Shown here: piece by piece, positions 52,101-57,920 of the stretch
Position numbering within the stretch: the stretch's first letter is position 1
Layout: each line of letters opens with the position of its first letter
Source of the DNA: Aliikangiella sp. G2MR2-5
GTDB lineage: Bacteria; Pseudomonadota; Gammaproteobacteria; Enterobacterales; Kangiellaceae
NCBI RefSeq assembly: GCF_015687155.1
Contig: NZ_JADPQF010000001.1
Coordinates: forward strand, 558,001-622,000
Direction of reading: 5' to 3'
Length of the DNA: 64,000 nucleotides
Notes under the pieces: generated by a model
Seen by the model: the letters and a program-made list of their open reading frames with translations, nothing else
What the model was told of the DNA's origin: nothing
Database searches by the model: none
Program-made: the position numbers and the translations under genes

Positions 52101-53329
52101 AACAACATCTAAGCAAACTTTTGCCAAACTATATGATTCCAGGTGCTTTTGTGATAGTCGATGACTGGCCTAAAACCGCTAGCGGTAAAATTGATAAAAA
52201 GGCGCTTAGAAAAGTTAACTCTGCAGTTACTTCCAATGAAGACTATGTTGCACCTCTTGGAGATATTGAAATTAAGTTGGCAGCAATATGGAGTCGATTG
52301 CTTGACATAGAATTGGCACAAGTGAGCAGGGATAGCGACTTTTTTGAGTTAGGAGGCCATTCATTACTGGTGATGAAACTAATCTCAAATATTCGCGAGG
52401 TATTTTCCTTAAGTTTACCAATGCGTGAGATTTTTCGAAGCTCGAGCCTTAGGCTGCAAGCTAATTTAATAGAAGGTAGCACTTGTGATTTGGAATTTGA
52501 AAGAGCTGTTGAACGTTTCGGGAGCTGTATCGTCAGGCTTAATCAATCTTATAGCGAAAGAAAAATTTTCTGCTTGCCTCCAGGAATGGGGAGTGCAGCA
52601 GCATATCGAGGCTTGTCAGATTCACTAGCAGACGACTTTGAATTATATGCACTACAGCCACCGGAAATATTTTTCGAGAAGGATACTCCTCAAACATTCT
52701 CAGATTTGGTTGGATTCTACAGTGATGTAATTCAATCTGTACAACCAACTGGAGGCTATTCCATTATTGGATATTCGCTAGCAGGCCCCATTGCCTTTGA
52801 AGTCGCAAGAGAACTCAAGAATAGAGGAGCTCAAATTGAGTTTTTGGGTATTATCGATTCACCACCTATTGTCGCTCGTAAGGTTGAAGAAAGAAGAGAG
52901 TGGTATATACCTATTAAAAAGGCATTTGATTTCTACTCATCTCAAAATTCCGAATTTCAATTTGATTTCAATTGGAACGATCTGGTTGAGTTATCAGCGA
53001 AAGAGGGAATTGATTCAGTCAGGCAAGCCTATTTTTGTCAGGAACTGTCGATAGCTGGGCTGGATAAAAATTTATTTAGTCGTTACCTAAATTACTTGCT
53101 CGAAATCGAAAGAAAAACTGCAAGCTTTGTTCATTCGACTAGCAATTCTGATATGACTTTGTTTAGAGCGACAAGTCGTATAGATAAGTCGAGTCAACTG
53201 GGGTGGGAATGCATTTCGTCGGGAGAAATAGAAGTAATCGATATTGAGGGTGAACACCATGAGTTGATGCTTCATCCTGTTGTCAGTGATTTGTCGGATA
53301 AACTTAAACGAGCAATATTCAAGGGATAA
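37112..53329 (+). CDS. NRPS D, four modules with two embedded sulfotransferases and a terminal thioesterase
   Basis: A 5405-residue NRPS: dock-C-A-PCP-ST-C-A-PCP-ST-C-A-PCP-PCP-C-A-PCP-TE. Translation begins at GTG 37112, overlapping the previous stop, with GAGGAG at 37098-37103. Pocket codes are DIPRVGHVGK and DIPRVGHIGK (Asp-like: H322 and a basic residue at 278 as in DLTKVGHIGK), DAKNISAVNK (FDASVK framework seen in Glu domains, otherwise unassigned) and DILQLGCIWK (Gly). The first carrier has GGNS, the others GGHS. After each of the first two carriers lies a sulfotransferase domain of about 280 residues. The third module has two carriers in a row. The C-terminal thioesterase starts near KIFCLPPG, has GYSLAG with Ser at about 5222 and a late GEHHELM histidine, and should release the peptide by hydrolysis or ring closure. 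Release here confirms this is the last NRPS. Confidence 0.96.
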   Translation: MNEVEKIIEELIEKNIHVNVSDGKLSIKAPKGVMNESLMQLIRTHKDALVAFLESSSSDGSTQKINEIVRVDRSTEKYYPLSFAQQRLWVIEMLSKNNTNTMPAAFRVRGDFDISHAEKAIHRIIKRHEILRTIYIEEDGQPFQKLRDTFDFSLFVNDLSDLPCAEKNKELERLITKNELVSYDLNRDLMLKVTFVDLGCGAAEREGVLLFNMHHIASDGWSMSVLMQEFVAQYNACMQGQQDPYSSLDIQYIDYAVWQRSEANEKKLAKQFEYWKKQLLDVPLVHSLPLSNPRKAGKTQANSTIDFRLSECLSERLGIIAKQNDVTVFVLFHALFSLLLSKFSNSEDIVVGTRVANRTHADLEALIGFFVNTLVLRTNTNSQTFLEYLSHVREVNLSAQDNQDFQFEHLLEKLEVPRNTDFDPLVQILITANKSEVADLDIDGLTFSQDRVVDVSGQFDLKINVMESEQGTEISWVFNEHLFDKNYIELLQAGFIALINQVAETPNIDLSKIRLMSAPEEQQIISIGSGVETKSEHSVSICQLIELSASKCPDATALDCNGKRVSYSELLTAVNKFSAFLLDEGVEFGEKVGILLPPNNELMIAILAILKIGGVYIPILPEQGDKRFQSIVDEAEINIVITSSNMVSQLSLSGVEVLLMDDVANDDSWLSEFTNDEVKHVYEPNQSAYVIYTSGTTGKPKGVEISHDSLLDYCEYANANYYKSANGSVVVTSHAFDITVPSLFLPLINQGTVYLPGEENPLSFLAEKLIRSEIQSLLLRLTPMHVKALLELIGDRKIVGSHIFVVGGESFLAADAKALQRICPKATIYNHYGPTETTVGCAIYNISDNIELIEQSIPIGLPMDNHYLFVLDDNMNLVPVGTKGELYIAGAGLAKGYLNNMDETGKSFVSLSIGNKETRRLYKTGDIVRWNKRNELEFIERRDNQVKVSGHRIELEEIRCNLANCNKVKSAVVTLVDGGAERKYIAGFIVMEDHVDSSEYEKESSAIKSALKRVLPSYMLPSRLQILNEIPLKPNGKVDHAKLISLLDNSFSGCSAEKANSKLELFVMRIWREVLGSEHLGVVDNFFEMGGNSILAIRAVNKIQQYLDSIVHLVVIFDAPTVREFSSYLSEKYSEELNRLGLLEDTDWQDASRSNSSSGFTMSDIEQFKKLIPFTPKLEAMLENRNKQKVVFLLSPPRSGSTLLRIMLAGHSGLVAPPELELIHFDSLAQRQSAFSGRFQFRREGVLKTLMEINDINLDEASALVERFIEQDISIASFYDYLQSKVSPQILVDKTPYYSYHPDILKNIERCFENAHFIHLTRHPYATINSFEKAQMDQVLLINEHDYSTRELGELVWANSHSNILDFLSTVPLQRQCRVSFEELLSDSDMVMRKVCDFLDIEFEESMLKPYDQNQKRMTDGVHSVSRMLGDVKFHSHDEINASARDSWKKHIKDDFLCQDSWGIAASLGYPEEKISAKLSIKPLPQSKDYQLSFAQQRLWFVDKMHGGSPHYNIPIAVRVTGKFDLGIAEQALQQLIERHHSLRTVFYEVSGEPRQKILQDIKFEIKRYDLTREQGVAQQDSLERLINEDGLKVFDLENEIPVRVSFVQTGKDDGVLLFNIHHISSDAWSMGILIKEFTFFYQSIQQGEQSSLEPLPIQYVDFAQWQRELLSGEILEEKLSFWKDALDNVPAVHKIPLDFKRPEKKQFAGEWVSGEIGAGTTQSLQQIAKEQNMTLFMVLHATLALLLAKHSESQDVVIGTSVANRQDAQLENQIGFFINTLVLRVNTEHESFEDYLAHVKKVNLDAMANQEIPFDFLVEALNVERSKSYNPLVQISFSMNSIEREVLELSDVSFSQLDGAEPLTKSDLRIRAEVSQGKIYLNLLYDKSLFSKARVQRMIQHWTEILERIAENTAQSISEISTISAKEKHRLIDVINNTSQSYSKDQRVDEIIIQQATLTPDEIALQCDRYQLSYSRLNNITQRIAGFLCAQKIGSGQRVGVLLTSNSALPVAFLSVMRAGAAYVPLQYDQEFERVKKVIHDANISILITSNDFIGKEELREVNVFSIDDSIENEGWGEEYSGFLAETDRCLEDSAYIIYTSGSTGEPKGVEVSHGGLLDYCQFALENYLGETKDSVVVTSPQFDITKPSLYLPLMSGGTVFLPGKCEIFEHLISHLRSTGNRPYLFRMTPLHIRGLLSLLDNERLIGAHVFVIGGDKLDIKTARKLQASFPDSQIFNHYGPTETVIGCTLFDVSKFIDTLDHVVPIGKPMANTEVYVLNHDKQLVPEGSLGELYIGGKCVAKGYINQTELTREKFVDNPFKQDGSKLYRSGDLVRWGKDGNLEFVGRSDEQVKIRGYRVELGEIENALRALEEVEQAVVCYHCDSEQLADSEAVENDSKLIAYYTSQKVEEESKLSDEILTKVKLSLPDFMLPQALVKIEKLPIGSNGKVDKRQLVNINARFGSDNNILTPRNALESYVLSVWEKVLKRKAIGVDQSFFELGGHSLLAIQVISQLQKFIGEIVHVAIIFDNNTVEKMALYLAQNYTSSLQEKGLLDVVENVEQSMDKFSVDNEKIDFLQRLVPNRPDNKSVIKPSDEKVVFLLSPPRSGSTLLRVMLAGSPQLFAPPELELLQFNNLAQRQEAFSGKFKFRLEGCIRAFMEAKSLDAEAAIQLMKEYESASMSVFECYKELNESIGGRLLVDKTPFYSYHPDILAQAEIYFPNAQYIHLARHPYGMINSFEKAQMDQILHLERNELSTRELAELVWVNSQRNILGFLENIPEKRKHSVKFEELTQSPEKCMREVSKFLGIEYVESMSNPYDGSKGKMTDGVHSDSRMIGDVKFHSHKSVNASASSSWKKQLNQEFLSDESKLTAISLGYKDFSTKIQKELPPIVALQKKEKYLLSFAQQRLWLVDNMLEDSSQFVNFKVLNVEGHFDIDAAENSLRKIIERHATLRTVFGEDDQGPYQKVCDDIEFSIQRMDLSEVSSYQKNIKLKKVLKAEGERSFNLAEDLLIRVGYIKLSNNEGVLWLSNHHIASDGWSVGLLIKEFVANYQALLAGETNPLSPLKVQYTDYAEWQRAWLTDKRLEQQLDYWDQQLNDLPKVHTIPLDFERPDVKKHHGKIISCDLSSELSKKLKGIAAKNEMTLFMLLHAALGIVVSRHSASHDVVIGTPMANRLNADLEPMIGFFINTLVLRTNTQFDNLSDYLAHVRQVDIDSQNNQDIPFDYLVERLNVERDLSHTPLFQIIFNMAVQEQRSIDISGVSFSSIPETTPTVKYDLHLVAKDLDEGINLSWLYDVSLFTESHIEMVKEHMINVLNSIASIEEDSLAGVKMLSEQESVHLISELNVEQIDVNDDSQLHLMFEQHVKDAPNEIAIVFNEDAITFDELNQRSNRLAKFILERKELDSDRRRVVLYFERGFEMVVSIFAMLKAGITYVPIAADTPRERLNFILEDSAADLLLTSERLAENLGKINVSMYAIDALGIKQQMEHYDAMNLPNLKGTAIDKEAYIIYTSGTSGMPKGVINSSGNLSNFASGFEEQLTALTLNERHSWLWNSSYAFDASVKGLVCLAKGWTLIIPSEEELTNLNALTELVEFNEIPVVNGPPMLIQSLLPLLDKLESPTHLIVSGEYVSQKLWEEIYSFCAKNNIRAINAYGPTETTVNASFALINDQETTNIGRPVQNCSIYILDENRNLVPKGCVGELYIGGKGVALGYTGDITLSKKAFISSPFNSDEILFKTGDRVRYTENNQLEYVGRVDSQFKFRGYRIEPQEITRVINSYHGVVSSAIKVDFDDVGNVVRFNAFAITDKGVTSEELEDFVALKLPPYMVPSNIYLVKEFPEDRNGKIDFQSLKQDENIVKDASEEVSDSTNVSLQLTVIWKELLQKDDVRPDDDFFKSGGHSLLAMRLIYEVEKQFKVTLNIKDLFQNLTLSSQVELISSLLKDTAPIEQLSLEEEIKNKLIGLWKTLLSVETIELSDDFFKVGGHSLLAMRLIYEVDKAFSIKIGIKDLFENLTLGEQIELLKNKSGLTFADSEGSHFEDASMSPDVSCGEPGKSSESSGMPLSYAQARLWFIDKLQGKSVEYNMPKIFKIKGDFNLDNAESALTEIVRRHEILRTVYIEKDDVPAQRVLQRFEFTIERLDASNLLPSEQDELIQKTIDSACNYQFDLSKDLMVKATFVTTNKRGSSENEGASEGVFVLNMHHIAFDGWSSGILIKEFVEYYTSLQRGKAAELKPLDVQYTDYAVKQHKVLTGELLNGHLDYWRSNLADTNLVHGLPIDFSRPLNKKYVGEKISSCLPLDVLQKLESIANKHNMTLFMLVHAALSLTISKFSYRKEVVIGTPIANRIDGSFESNIGFFLNMLALKVDTSFESLEEYLKSVREVNIAAQAHQALPFELLVEKLNVTRTTAHTPVFQIMFSMNTNERGSLAIPGLEISSFSENKSSVAKFDLDISAAKTTEGLVLSWCYDKSLFKPTSIQRLSSYLEFVLLRLSEPSDDRMSNLFSVSTDICYDASLPPPTLNDSLTNLRPQSVLEMFTCWVEQSPQSIAVSWMNKQFSYSELDRRSNRLADLLRARGITKSKMIGLYMDRSFDLMVALLATLKAGAAYVPIDPEQPAKRIESMIGQVDLALVITDLDTSGLSLGTLDILELCEEQVQAKLCQEVSEEIGPQVTLNSQDLAYAIFTSGSTGMPKAVAIDHGALANFILGISERLGKDIRKLLAVTTFSFDIAALELIAPLVNGGEVVLASRDQARDPSQISDLLKEHEVTCMQATPATWQMLFDSQWKGSKSLTALCGGEALSIQLAKNILPLCNTLWNCYGPTETTIWSMLKKVNLSEDSQVIPIGNELDGYHHFVIDLDGNPAPKGAVGELCITGRSLATGYMNNPELSRQMFVESNHCGEFGRYYRTGDLVRYTSKGNYEFLGRKDEQVKVRGFRVELGEIEYHINQFSGISACVVVAATDESEFKRLTAYLKLINSEASLEEKVKDSLKQHLSKLLPNYMIPGAFVIVDDWPKTASGKIDKKALRKVNSAVTSNEDYVAPLGDIEIKLAAIWSRLLDIELAQVSRDSDFFELGGHSLLVMKLISNIREVFSLSLPMREIFRSSSLRLQANLIEGSTCDLEFERAVERFGSCIVRLNQSYSERKIFCLPPGMGSAAAYRGLSDSLADDFELYALQPPEIFFEKDTPQTFSDLVGFYSDVIQSVQPTGGYSIIGYSLAGPIAFEVARELKNRGAQIEFLGIIDSPPIVARKVEERREWYIPIKKAFDFYSSQNSEFQFDFNWNDLVELSAKEGIDSVRQAYFCQELSIAGLDKNLFSRYLNYLLEIERKTASFVHSTSNSDMTLFRATSRIDKSSQLGWECISSGEIEVIDIEGEHHELMLHPVVSDLSDKLKRAIFKG
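40672..41526 (+). other. Sulfotransferase domain 1 embedded in NRPS D
   Basis: Residues ~1188-1470 of NRPS D. SPPRSGST (1195-1202) is the 5'-phosphosulfate loop of PAPS-dependent sulfotransferases, and the later LTRHPYATINSF gives the arginine and serine that bind the 3'-phosphate. DKTPYYSYHP and a C-terminal SWKK are also as in this superfamily. It sits between carrier 1 and condensation domain 2, where tailoring domains that act on the carrier-bound residue are normally found. The acceptor group cannot be read from the sequence. Confidence 0.9.
44903..45752 (+). other. Sulfotransferase domain 2 embedded in NRPS D
   Basis: Residues ~2598-2880 of NRPS D, homologous to the domain at 40672-41526 but clearly diverged at the DNA level. 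It keeps SPPRSGST (2605-2612), APPELEL, DKTPFYSYHP, LARHPYGMINSF, FEKAQMDQ, KMTDGVHS and VKFHSH, so both copies look functional. It follows the second carrier, in a module whose adenylation code is almost the same as that of the first sulfotransferase module. Confidence 0.9.
48741..49206 (+). repeat. Tandem carrier domains in module 3 of NRPS D
   Basis: Two peptidyl carrier domains lie side by side (GGHS near residues 3903 and 3988). They share GGHSLLAMRLIYEV and IKDLF almost unchanged, so one is probably a local copy of the other. Both keep the serine that receives the phosphopantetheine arm. Confidence 0.9.
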
Positions 53330-53332
53330 ATA

Positions 53333-54310
53333 ATGTCAATGATAAATAATTCCGCTTTATGTGTTCAGTCAGTGAATGATGTAGAACTAATTGTTTCAGT
53401 AGAACTGTCTGGTATGAAGTTAGTGGATTGGATAGCACAGAATCGTTCAGTCATTAATGAATGGGTAGATTCAAAAGGAGCGCTTGTTTTGCGTGGGCTT
53501 AACTTGACTAGTAGTCGTCAATTTGGTCGATTGGTTAGTCAGATTTTCGATGAGGAGCTACTCTCATATAGTCATCGTTCGTCCCCAAGAACAGAGCTGA
53601 AAGGAAATGTTTACACTTCAACGGAATACCATCAGGCAAAAATGATCGTACAGCACAACGAACAAGCTTATACCAATATTTGGCCAATGAGAATTGCGTT
53701 TTTCTGTTTGTTACCCGCCGAACAAGGAGGGGAGACACCTATTGCTGATAGCCGGGTGATATATCAAGAAATACCATCTGAAATTCGAGAAGAATTTGAC
53801 AAAAAAGGTGTGCAGTATGTACGTAATTTTTCAGATATTGATTTGCCATGGACTGAGGTTTTTTGTACTGAAGACAAGAAAGTGGTCGAGCAGTATTGTG
53901 AACGAAACGGGATCGACTATCAATGGATTGGCGAAAATGATTTAAGAACTAAGCAAGTACTCCCGGCTACAGCTATGCATCCCTCTAGCGGGGAGATTCT
54001 TTGGTTCAACCAGGCTCATCTATTTCATTCATCGACGATAGGAAAAGAACTGCAGCAAGCATTACTCGTTTCTAAAGGAGAGGAGTTTCTTCCGAGAAAT
54101 GCTTTTTACGGAGACGGAAGCAGGATAGAGGATTCCGTCATTAGTGAGATTTGCAAAATCTATCAAGAAAATAAGTTCTCATTTGAATGGCAAAAGGGAG
54201 ATGTAATGTTACTTGACAATATGATGTATAGTCACGGTAGAGAGACATTCAAAGGAGATAGAAAGGTTCTCACAGCTATGACTACTCCACATGAGGTGAA
54301 AGCCTTATGA
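53333..54310 (+). CDS. TauD/SyrP-like Fe(II)/2-oxoglutarate dioxygenase 1
   Basis: A 325-residue protein of the TauD/TfdA family. Iron ligands are visible as HNE (residues 108-110) and His301 in SHGR; Arg310 in FKGDRKVL should bind 2-oxoglutarate. GGETPIADSR is a further family hallmark. SyrP, a relative in the syringomycin pathway, hydroxylates the beta carbon of Asp while it is held on a carrier. A similar role on one of the Asx modules here is likely but not proven. The ATG has AAGGGA six bases upstream, inside the end of NRPS D, and the stop overlaps the next start as ATGA. Confidence 0.88.
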   Translation: MSMINNSALCVQSVNDVELIVSVELSGMKLVDWIAQNRSVINEWVDSKGALVLRGLNLTSSRQFGRLVSQIFDEELLSYSHRSSPRTELKGNVYTSTEYHQAKMIVQHNEQAYTNIWPMRIAFFCLLPAEQGGETPIADSRVIYQEIPSEIREEFDKKGVQYVRNFSDIDLPWTEVFCTEDKKVVEQYCERNGIDYQWIGENDLRTKQVLPATAMHPSSGEILWFNQAHLFHSSTIGKELQQALLVSKGEEFLPRNAFYGDGSRIEDSVISEICKIYQENKFSFEWQKGDVMLLDNMMYSHGRETFKGDRKVLTAMTTPHEVKAL

Positions 54311-55578
54311 ATATGGAATCACCAGTTCTAGATAAATTCCTGGAGGAAGTAGAATATGCTTATCAGAATGTCCCGTTTTATCGAAAGGCTTTGGATAAGC
54401 TTGGCGTTATTACCGGCGAGTTATGTCAAGATAGTTATCAGCAAAAATTACCATTAACGGACAAAAGAGATTATCGTAAAAATTTCCCAATTGGAGTTTT
54501 GGCAAAAGGATTTTCCTTAAATCACCCTATGTTAAACAAGAGCCAGAGTTCTGGAACTACTGGTGAAAGGCTTGTGACATTTGAAATTGGGATGAATTTG
54601 TTGCAAAGAGCTATTACCTGTACACAGGTCAACCCCTATATACAAGATGTATTTACTCAACCAAACCGCAAAATATGTCGTTATGCTGCACCTAACTGTT
54701 CCGATGTTGAGTGTGCTAGTCCACATAGTACTTTGCAAGACAGGCTGTTAGCGGATGGCACTTTAGTCCTACCCGTCTACCATGACTTATTGACTACTTC
54801 ACCACAGCTTGTGGATAGAGCGATTGATGAGATAGAACAGTACAAGCCAGATTTATTTTACGTTGATCCGACGCACTTTGCATTTTTGTTGAGGGAGTAC
54901 AAGAAAAGAGGTTTAACGCCGCCTCGAATACCGGTGATTACCTCATACTCTGCAGCAACAGAAGTTAGCAAGAGACAAATCTTAGAATTCTATCCAAAGA
55001 CTCATTTTGCTGAATTCCTGTCATCTTCTGAAATGGGCTGGATCGCTATGCAATGTCCGTCTGGGCGATTACATCTAAATGAAGAAAGTTTTTTCTTCGA
55101 GCTTCTTGATCGAAACTATGAACCTGCTATGGCTGGCGATCTTGCTCAGCTATGTATCAGCAGCATTGATCAGGGAGCGCTTCCGCATTTGAGATACCAA
55201 ACAGGAGATATGGTTACCCAGTTGCACGGTAATTGTGAGTGCGGAAGCAAAAATCGTTCAATTGTAATTGAAGGTCGCGAAAGTAACTTTATCCAGCTTG
55301 GCGATGGTATTCAGCATTCTCCACTTTCAATTGACCGACTAATCGGCGCTCCAGATTGGTTGGACTTGTATCAATTGGAACAAATAGAACATGAAAAGTT
55401 TATATTGAAGATGATAGTCAATAAGAAATATCAAGCTGAATCGGAAAACGCTGTAATCAGTAATCTGAAAGGCTTACTGGGAAAATCTGTCGATATACGT
55501 CTCGAAGTCGTGGACTATATTGCGTCGGAAAGATCGGGCAAATTTCAAGCAGTAAAAGGAATGAAAATTGATAAATAA
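54307..55578 (+). CDS. PaaK/CapK-like adenylate-forming enzyme
   Basis: A 423-residue stand-alone adenylating enzyme related to phenylacetate-CoA ligase (PaaK) and CapK-type proteins. SQSSGTTGERL is the ATP-binding loop, YQTGDMV the late aspartate motif, and ERSGKFQAVKG holds the C-terminal lysine region. A CECGSKNR patch resembles the family's cysteine-rich strand. Such enzymes activate a carboxylic acid as its adenylate, then often pass it to CoA, a carrier or an amine. In this locus it could load the acyl starter used by the first condensation domain or activate a side-chain acid. The substrate is unknown. It overlaps the preceding gene by four bases and the following one by eleven. Confidence 0.78.
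   Translation: MNMESPVLDKFLEEVEYAYQNVPFYRKALDKLGVITGELCQDSYQQKLPLTDKRDYRKNFPIGVLAKGFSLNHPMLNKSQSSGTTGERLVTFEIGMNLLQRAITCTQVNPYIQDVFTQPNRKICRYAAPNCSDVECASPHSTLQDRLLADGTLVLPVYHDLLTTSPQLVDRAIDEIEQYKPDLFYVDPTHFAFLLREYKKRGLTPPRIPVITSYSAATEVSKRQILEFYPKTHFAEFLSSSEMGWIAMQCPSGRLHLNEESFFFELLDRNYEPAMAGDLAQLCISSIDQGALPHLRYQTGDMVTQLHGNCECGSKNRSIVIEGRESNFIQLGDGIQHSPLSIDRLIGAPDWLDLYQLEQIEHEKFILKMIVNKKYQAESENAVISNLKGLLGKSVDIRLEVVDYIASERSGKFQAVKGMKIDK
55554..55560 (+). promoter_or_regulatory. Ribosome binding site supporting a TTG start
   Basis: AAAAGGA lies seven bases before TTG 55568. No ATG is available upstream of the conserved N-terminal residues of the PLP enzyme, so this site decides the start. Confidence 0.65.
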
Positions 55579-56782
55579 TATTTTTAAAGAACAGGATTTT
55601 ATTAAAGACTTTCCTGCGCTAAGCAAAATGATTGATGGGACTAAAGTTACCTATCTGGACAATGCTGCTACAACGCTTAAGCCCGTGTCAATGGTTAATG
55701 CGGTCAACGAATACTATTTGGGAATATCGACCAATGTGCATCGCGGAAAAAGCTATAGTCTGGAAGAAGTATCTAATCGCTATGAGCAGTGCCGTTATGC
55801 TGTAGCGGAGCTTTTATCATGCTCGGGAAACGAAGTAGTATTTACTCGTAATACCACAGAAGGTGTTAATTTGGTTGCCAATGGTCTGGAGTTCGATGAA
55901 GGTGACAAAATTCTGGTTTCATCTGACTCACATCACTCAAATTTTCTGCCCTGGATGAGACAAGCTCAATTATTGACCGTAAGAACCAGAAATGACGGTA
56001 GCCTGGATCTCGATCACTATTATGAATTACTCCAATTGAATCCAAAACTGGTAGCGATAAATCATTGCTCTAATGTCACTGGGGTCTATCAACCTATCGA
56101 GCCAATGTTGAGAGCTGCAAAGGAAGTCGGCGCGATTACATTTGTCGACGCAGCTCAATCTATTCCCCATAGGAGAGTTAATGTAACTCAGCTTGAAGTC
56201 GACTTCTTAACATTTTCAGCTCACAAGATGTTGGGCCCGACAGGAATAGGCATCTTATTTGGACGACAGGCAATGCTAAACAATCTTCAGCCGCTCAACC
56301 TGGGGGGAGGAATGGTTAACTGGGTAGAAAAGGACTCCTATGATTTGAGGAAAATACCTCATCGGCATGAAGCGGGAACTCCTCATATCGCTGGCGCATA
56401 TGGACTAAGTGCAGCTATCGAATATATACAGAATCTAGGCTTGGAAGCGATGGAGTCCCACGACAAATCTATGGGGCAGCATATGCTGGATTTGGCCCTC
56501 GAAAGAGATTATTTAAGGGTGATAAATTCAGCTCCGAACCTGGATCGAGGAGCCGTTCTTAGTTTTCAGATACCAGGACTCAGTGAATTGGATGACATTG
56601 CTCGAATTCTTAGTGATTCGTACGGAATTATCTGTAGAAATGGGCATCTATGTGCTCAGCCCTACGTGGATGAACATTCTGAAGGCCAAGTATTGAGGAT
56701 ATCGGCGTATGTGTATAACAGTGAAAAAGATGTGTCTCGATTTTTTAGCTGTCTGGACGAACTTCAGGGTGTGATGTTTTGA
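55568..56782 (+). CDS. Cysteine-desulfurase-like (SufS/CsdA family) PLP enzyme
   Basis: A 404-residue class V aminotransferase-fold protein. YLDNAATTLKP near the N terminus, NTTEGVNLVA, DAAQS and SAHKMLGPTGIG are SufS/CsdA hallmarks. Lys220 should bind PLP, and the loop RNGHLCAQP keeps a cysteine (Cys362) at the place of the SufS catalytic Cys. Length matches SufS. It may free sulfur from cysteine, but relatives in natural-product loci also do other beta-elimination or epimerisation reactions. There are no Fe-S assembly genes beside it, so a role in the peptide pathway is more likely than housekeeping. It starts at TTG within the end of the PaaK-like gene. Confidence 0.85.
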   Translation: MINNIFKEQDFIKDFPALSKMIDGTKVTYLDNAATTLKPVSMVNAVNEYYLGISTNVHRGKSYSLEEVSNRYEQCRYAVAELLSCSGNEVVFTRNTTEGVNLVANGLEFDEGDKILVSSDSHHSNFLPWMRQAQLLTVRTRNDGSLDLDHYYELLQLNPKLVAINHCSNVTGVYQPIEPMLRAAKEVGAITFVDAAQSIPHRRVNVTQLEVDFLTFSAHKMLGPTGIGILFGRQAMLNNLQPLNLGGGMVNWVEKDSYDLRKIPHRHEAGTPHIAGAYGLSAAIEYIQNLGLEAMESHDKSMGQHMLDLALERDYLRVINSAPNLDRGAVLSFQIPGLSELDDIARILSDSYGIICRNGHLCAQPYVDEHSEGQVLRISAYVYNSEKDVSRFFSCLDELQGVMF

Positions 56783-56796
56783 GTGGAATGACAAAT

Positions 56797-56800
56797 AAGG
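56797..56800 (+). promoter_or_regulatory. Ribosome binding site favouring ATG 56810
   Basis: AAGG sits three bases before ATG 56804 and nine before ATG 56810. The longer spacing is more usual, so the second ATG is preferred. Confidence 0.45.
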
Positions 56801-56803
56801 TTA

Positions 56804-57826
56804 ATGATAATGATTGAAGATATAGTAGAAAACAAACAACTTCACGATCATCAGAATTTGAAAAATTTGCCTAATGAAGTTGTTAATCAATATTTCTTTA
56901 ATGAGGAAGACAGGCTACCTCTAGTGTATGAAGCAAAGCAGGAAGCAATTAATCTGCAATCATTTTATCAGCAAAATGAGGAACAGATTCAGGCTAACCT
57001 ACTTGAGTATGGAGCAATACTTTTCAGGGGGTTTGAACTAGAGAATGTGGAAGATTTCGAGGGTGTTATTCAAACTGTCTTAGAGGAGGTTACACCCTAT
57101 CTAGGTGGAGCAACTCCTAGAAAAGTGATCTCGTCCAAGGTATCTACTTCTACTGAGTTTCCTTCAGATCAAGAAATCAGCTTGCACAACGAACTATCCT
57201 ATGAGCACTCCATTCCTTCTAAATTGCTTTTCTTCTGCTTGCAGCAACCGGTGAAAGGCGGACAAACTCAAATTGCAGACGTAAATCGGGTATTCGATTA
57301 TATTGATTCTGAGATAATTTCTGCTTTTTATAATAATAACGGATGGAAACTTATTAGAAATTATGGAATGGGATTTGGGCCAAATGTAGAATCGGGCTTT
57401 GGGACGACTGATGTTGATGAAATAAAAAGGGAATGCGAAAAGCGCGATGTTGAATTGCAAGTAATCAAATCTGATTTGCTCAGAACAATTCATTTAAGGA
57501 GTGCTGTAACCAATCATCCTAATAGTGATTTGCCACTCTGGCTTAATCACATAGTATTCTGGCATTCCTCAAGTTTGCCCAAACAATACTTCGAATACAT
57601 GTCTAACGCGTTTGCCCCTGAAGAATTTCCTTATTTCACATGTTATGGGAATGGAGAATCTATTCCTGATGAGTTTGCTGAAAATATTCGAGCTGCATAT
57701 AGGAAAGCAGAAGTAGTGTTTGACTGGCAAAAAGGAGATGTCTTACTTCTTGACAACTATCGCGTAGCACACGGAAGAAAACCGTTTGAAGGAGAAAGGA
57801 AGATTCTTGTTTCAATGGGGAATTGA
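56804..57826 (+). CDS. TauD/SyrP-like Fe(II)/2-oxoglutarate dioxygenase 2
   Basis: A protein of up to 340 residues, paralogous to the dioxygenase at 53333. It has HNE (128-130), His323 in AHGR, and FEGERKIL for 2-oxoglutarate binding. The block GGQTQIADVNR replaces GGETPIADSR. The first ATG is at 56804, but the ribosome site AAGG (56797-56800) is only three bases away from it; ATG 56810 (MIEDIVENK), nine bases from that site, is the better start and gives 338 residues. It is probably another amino-acid beta-hydroxylase for the line, with an unknown module as partner. Confidence 0.87.
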   Translation: MIMIEDIVENKQLHDHQNLKNLPNEVVNQYFFNEEDRLPLVYEAKQEAINLQSFYQQNEEQIQANLLEYGAILFRGFELENVEDFEGVIQTVLEEVTPYLGGATPRKVISSKVSTSTEFPSDQEISLHNELSYEHSIPSKLLFFCLQQPVKGGQTQIADVNRVFDYIDSEIISAFYNNNGWKLIRNYGMGFGPNVESGFGTTDVDEIKRECEKRDVELQVIKSDLLRTIHLRSAVTNHPNSDLPLWLNHIVFWHSSSLPKQYFEYMSNAFAPEEFPYFTCYGNGESIPDEFAENIRAAYRKAEVVFDWQKGDVLLLDNYRVAHGRKPFEGERKILVSMGN

Positions 57827-57920
57827 TTTGAGCTGTCCGGAAAAGGTGACGTATACAGTTAAGGCTTTATGTGTCTATAAAATAATAAAGAAAAGTTGAA
57901 AGTTAAATTAAGGAAAGTGT

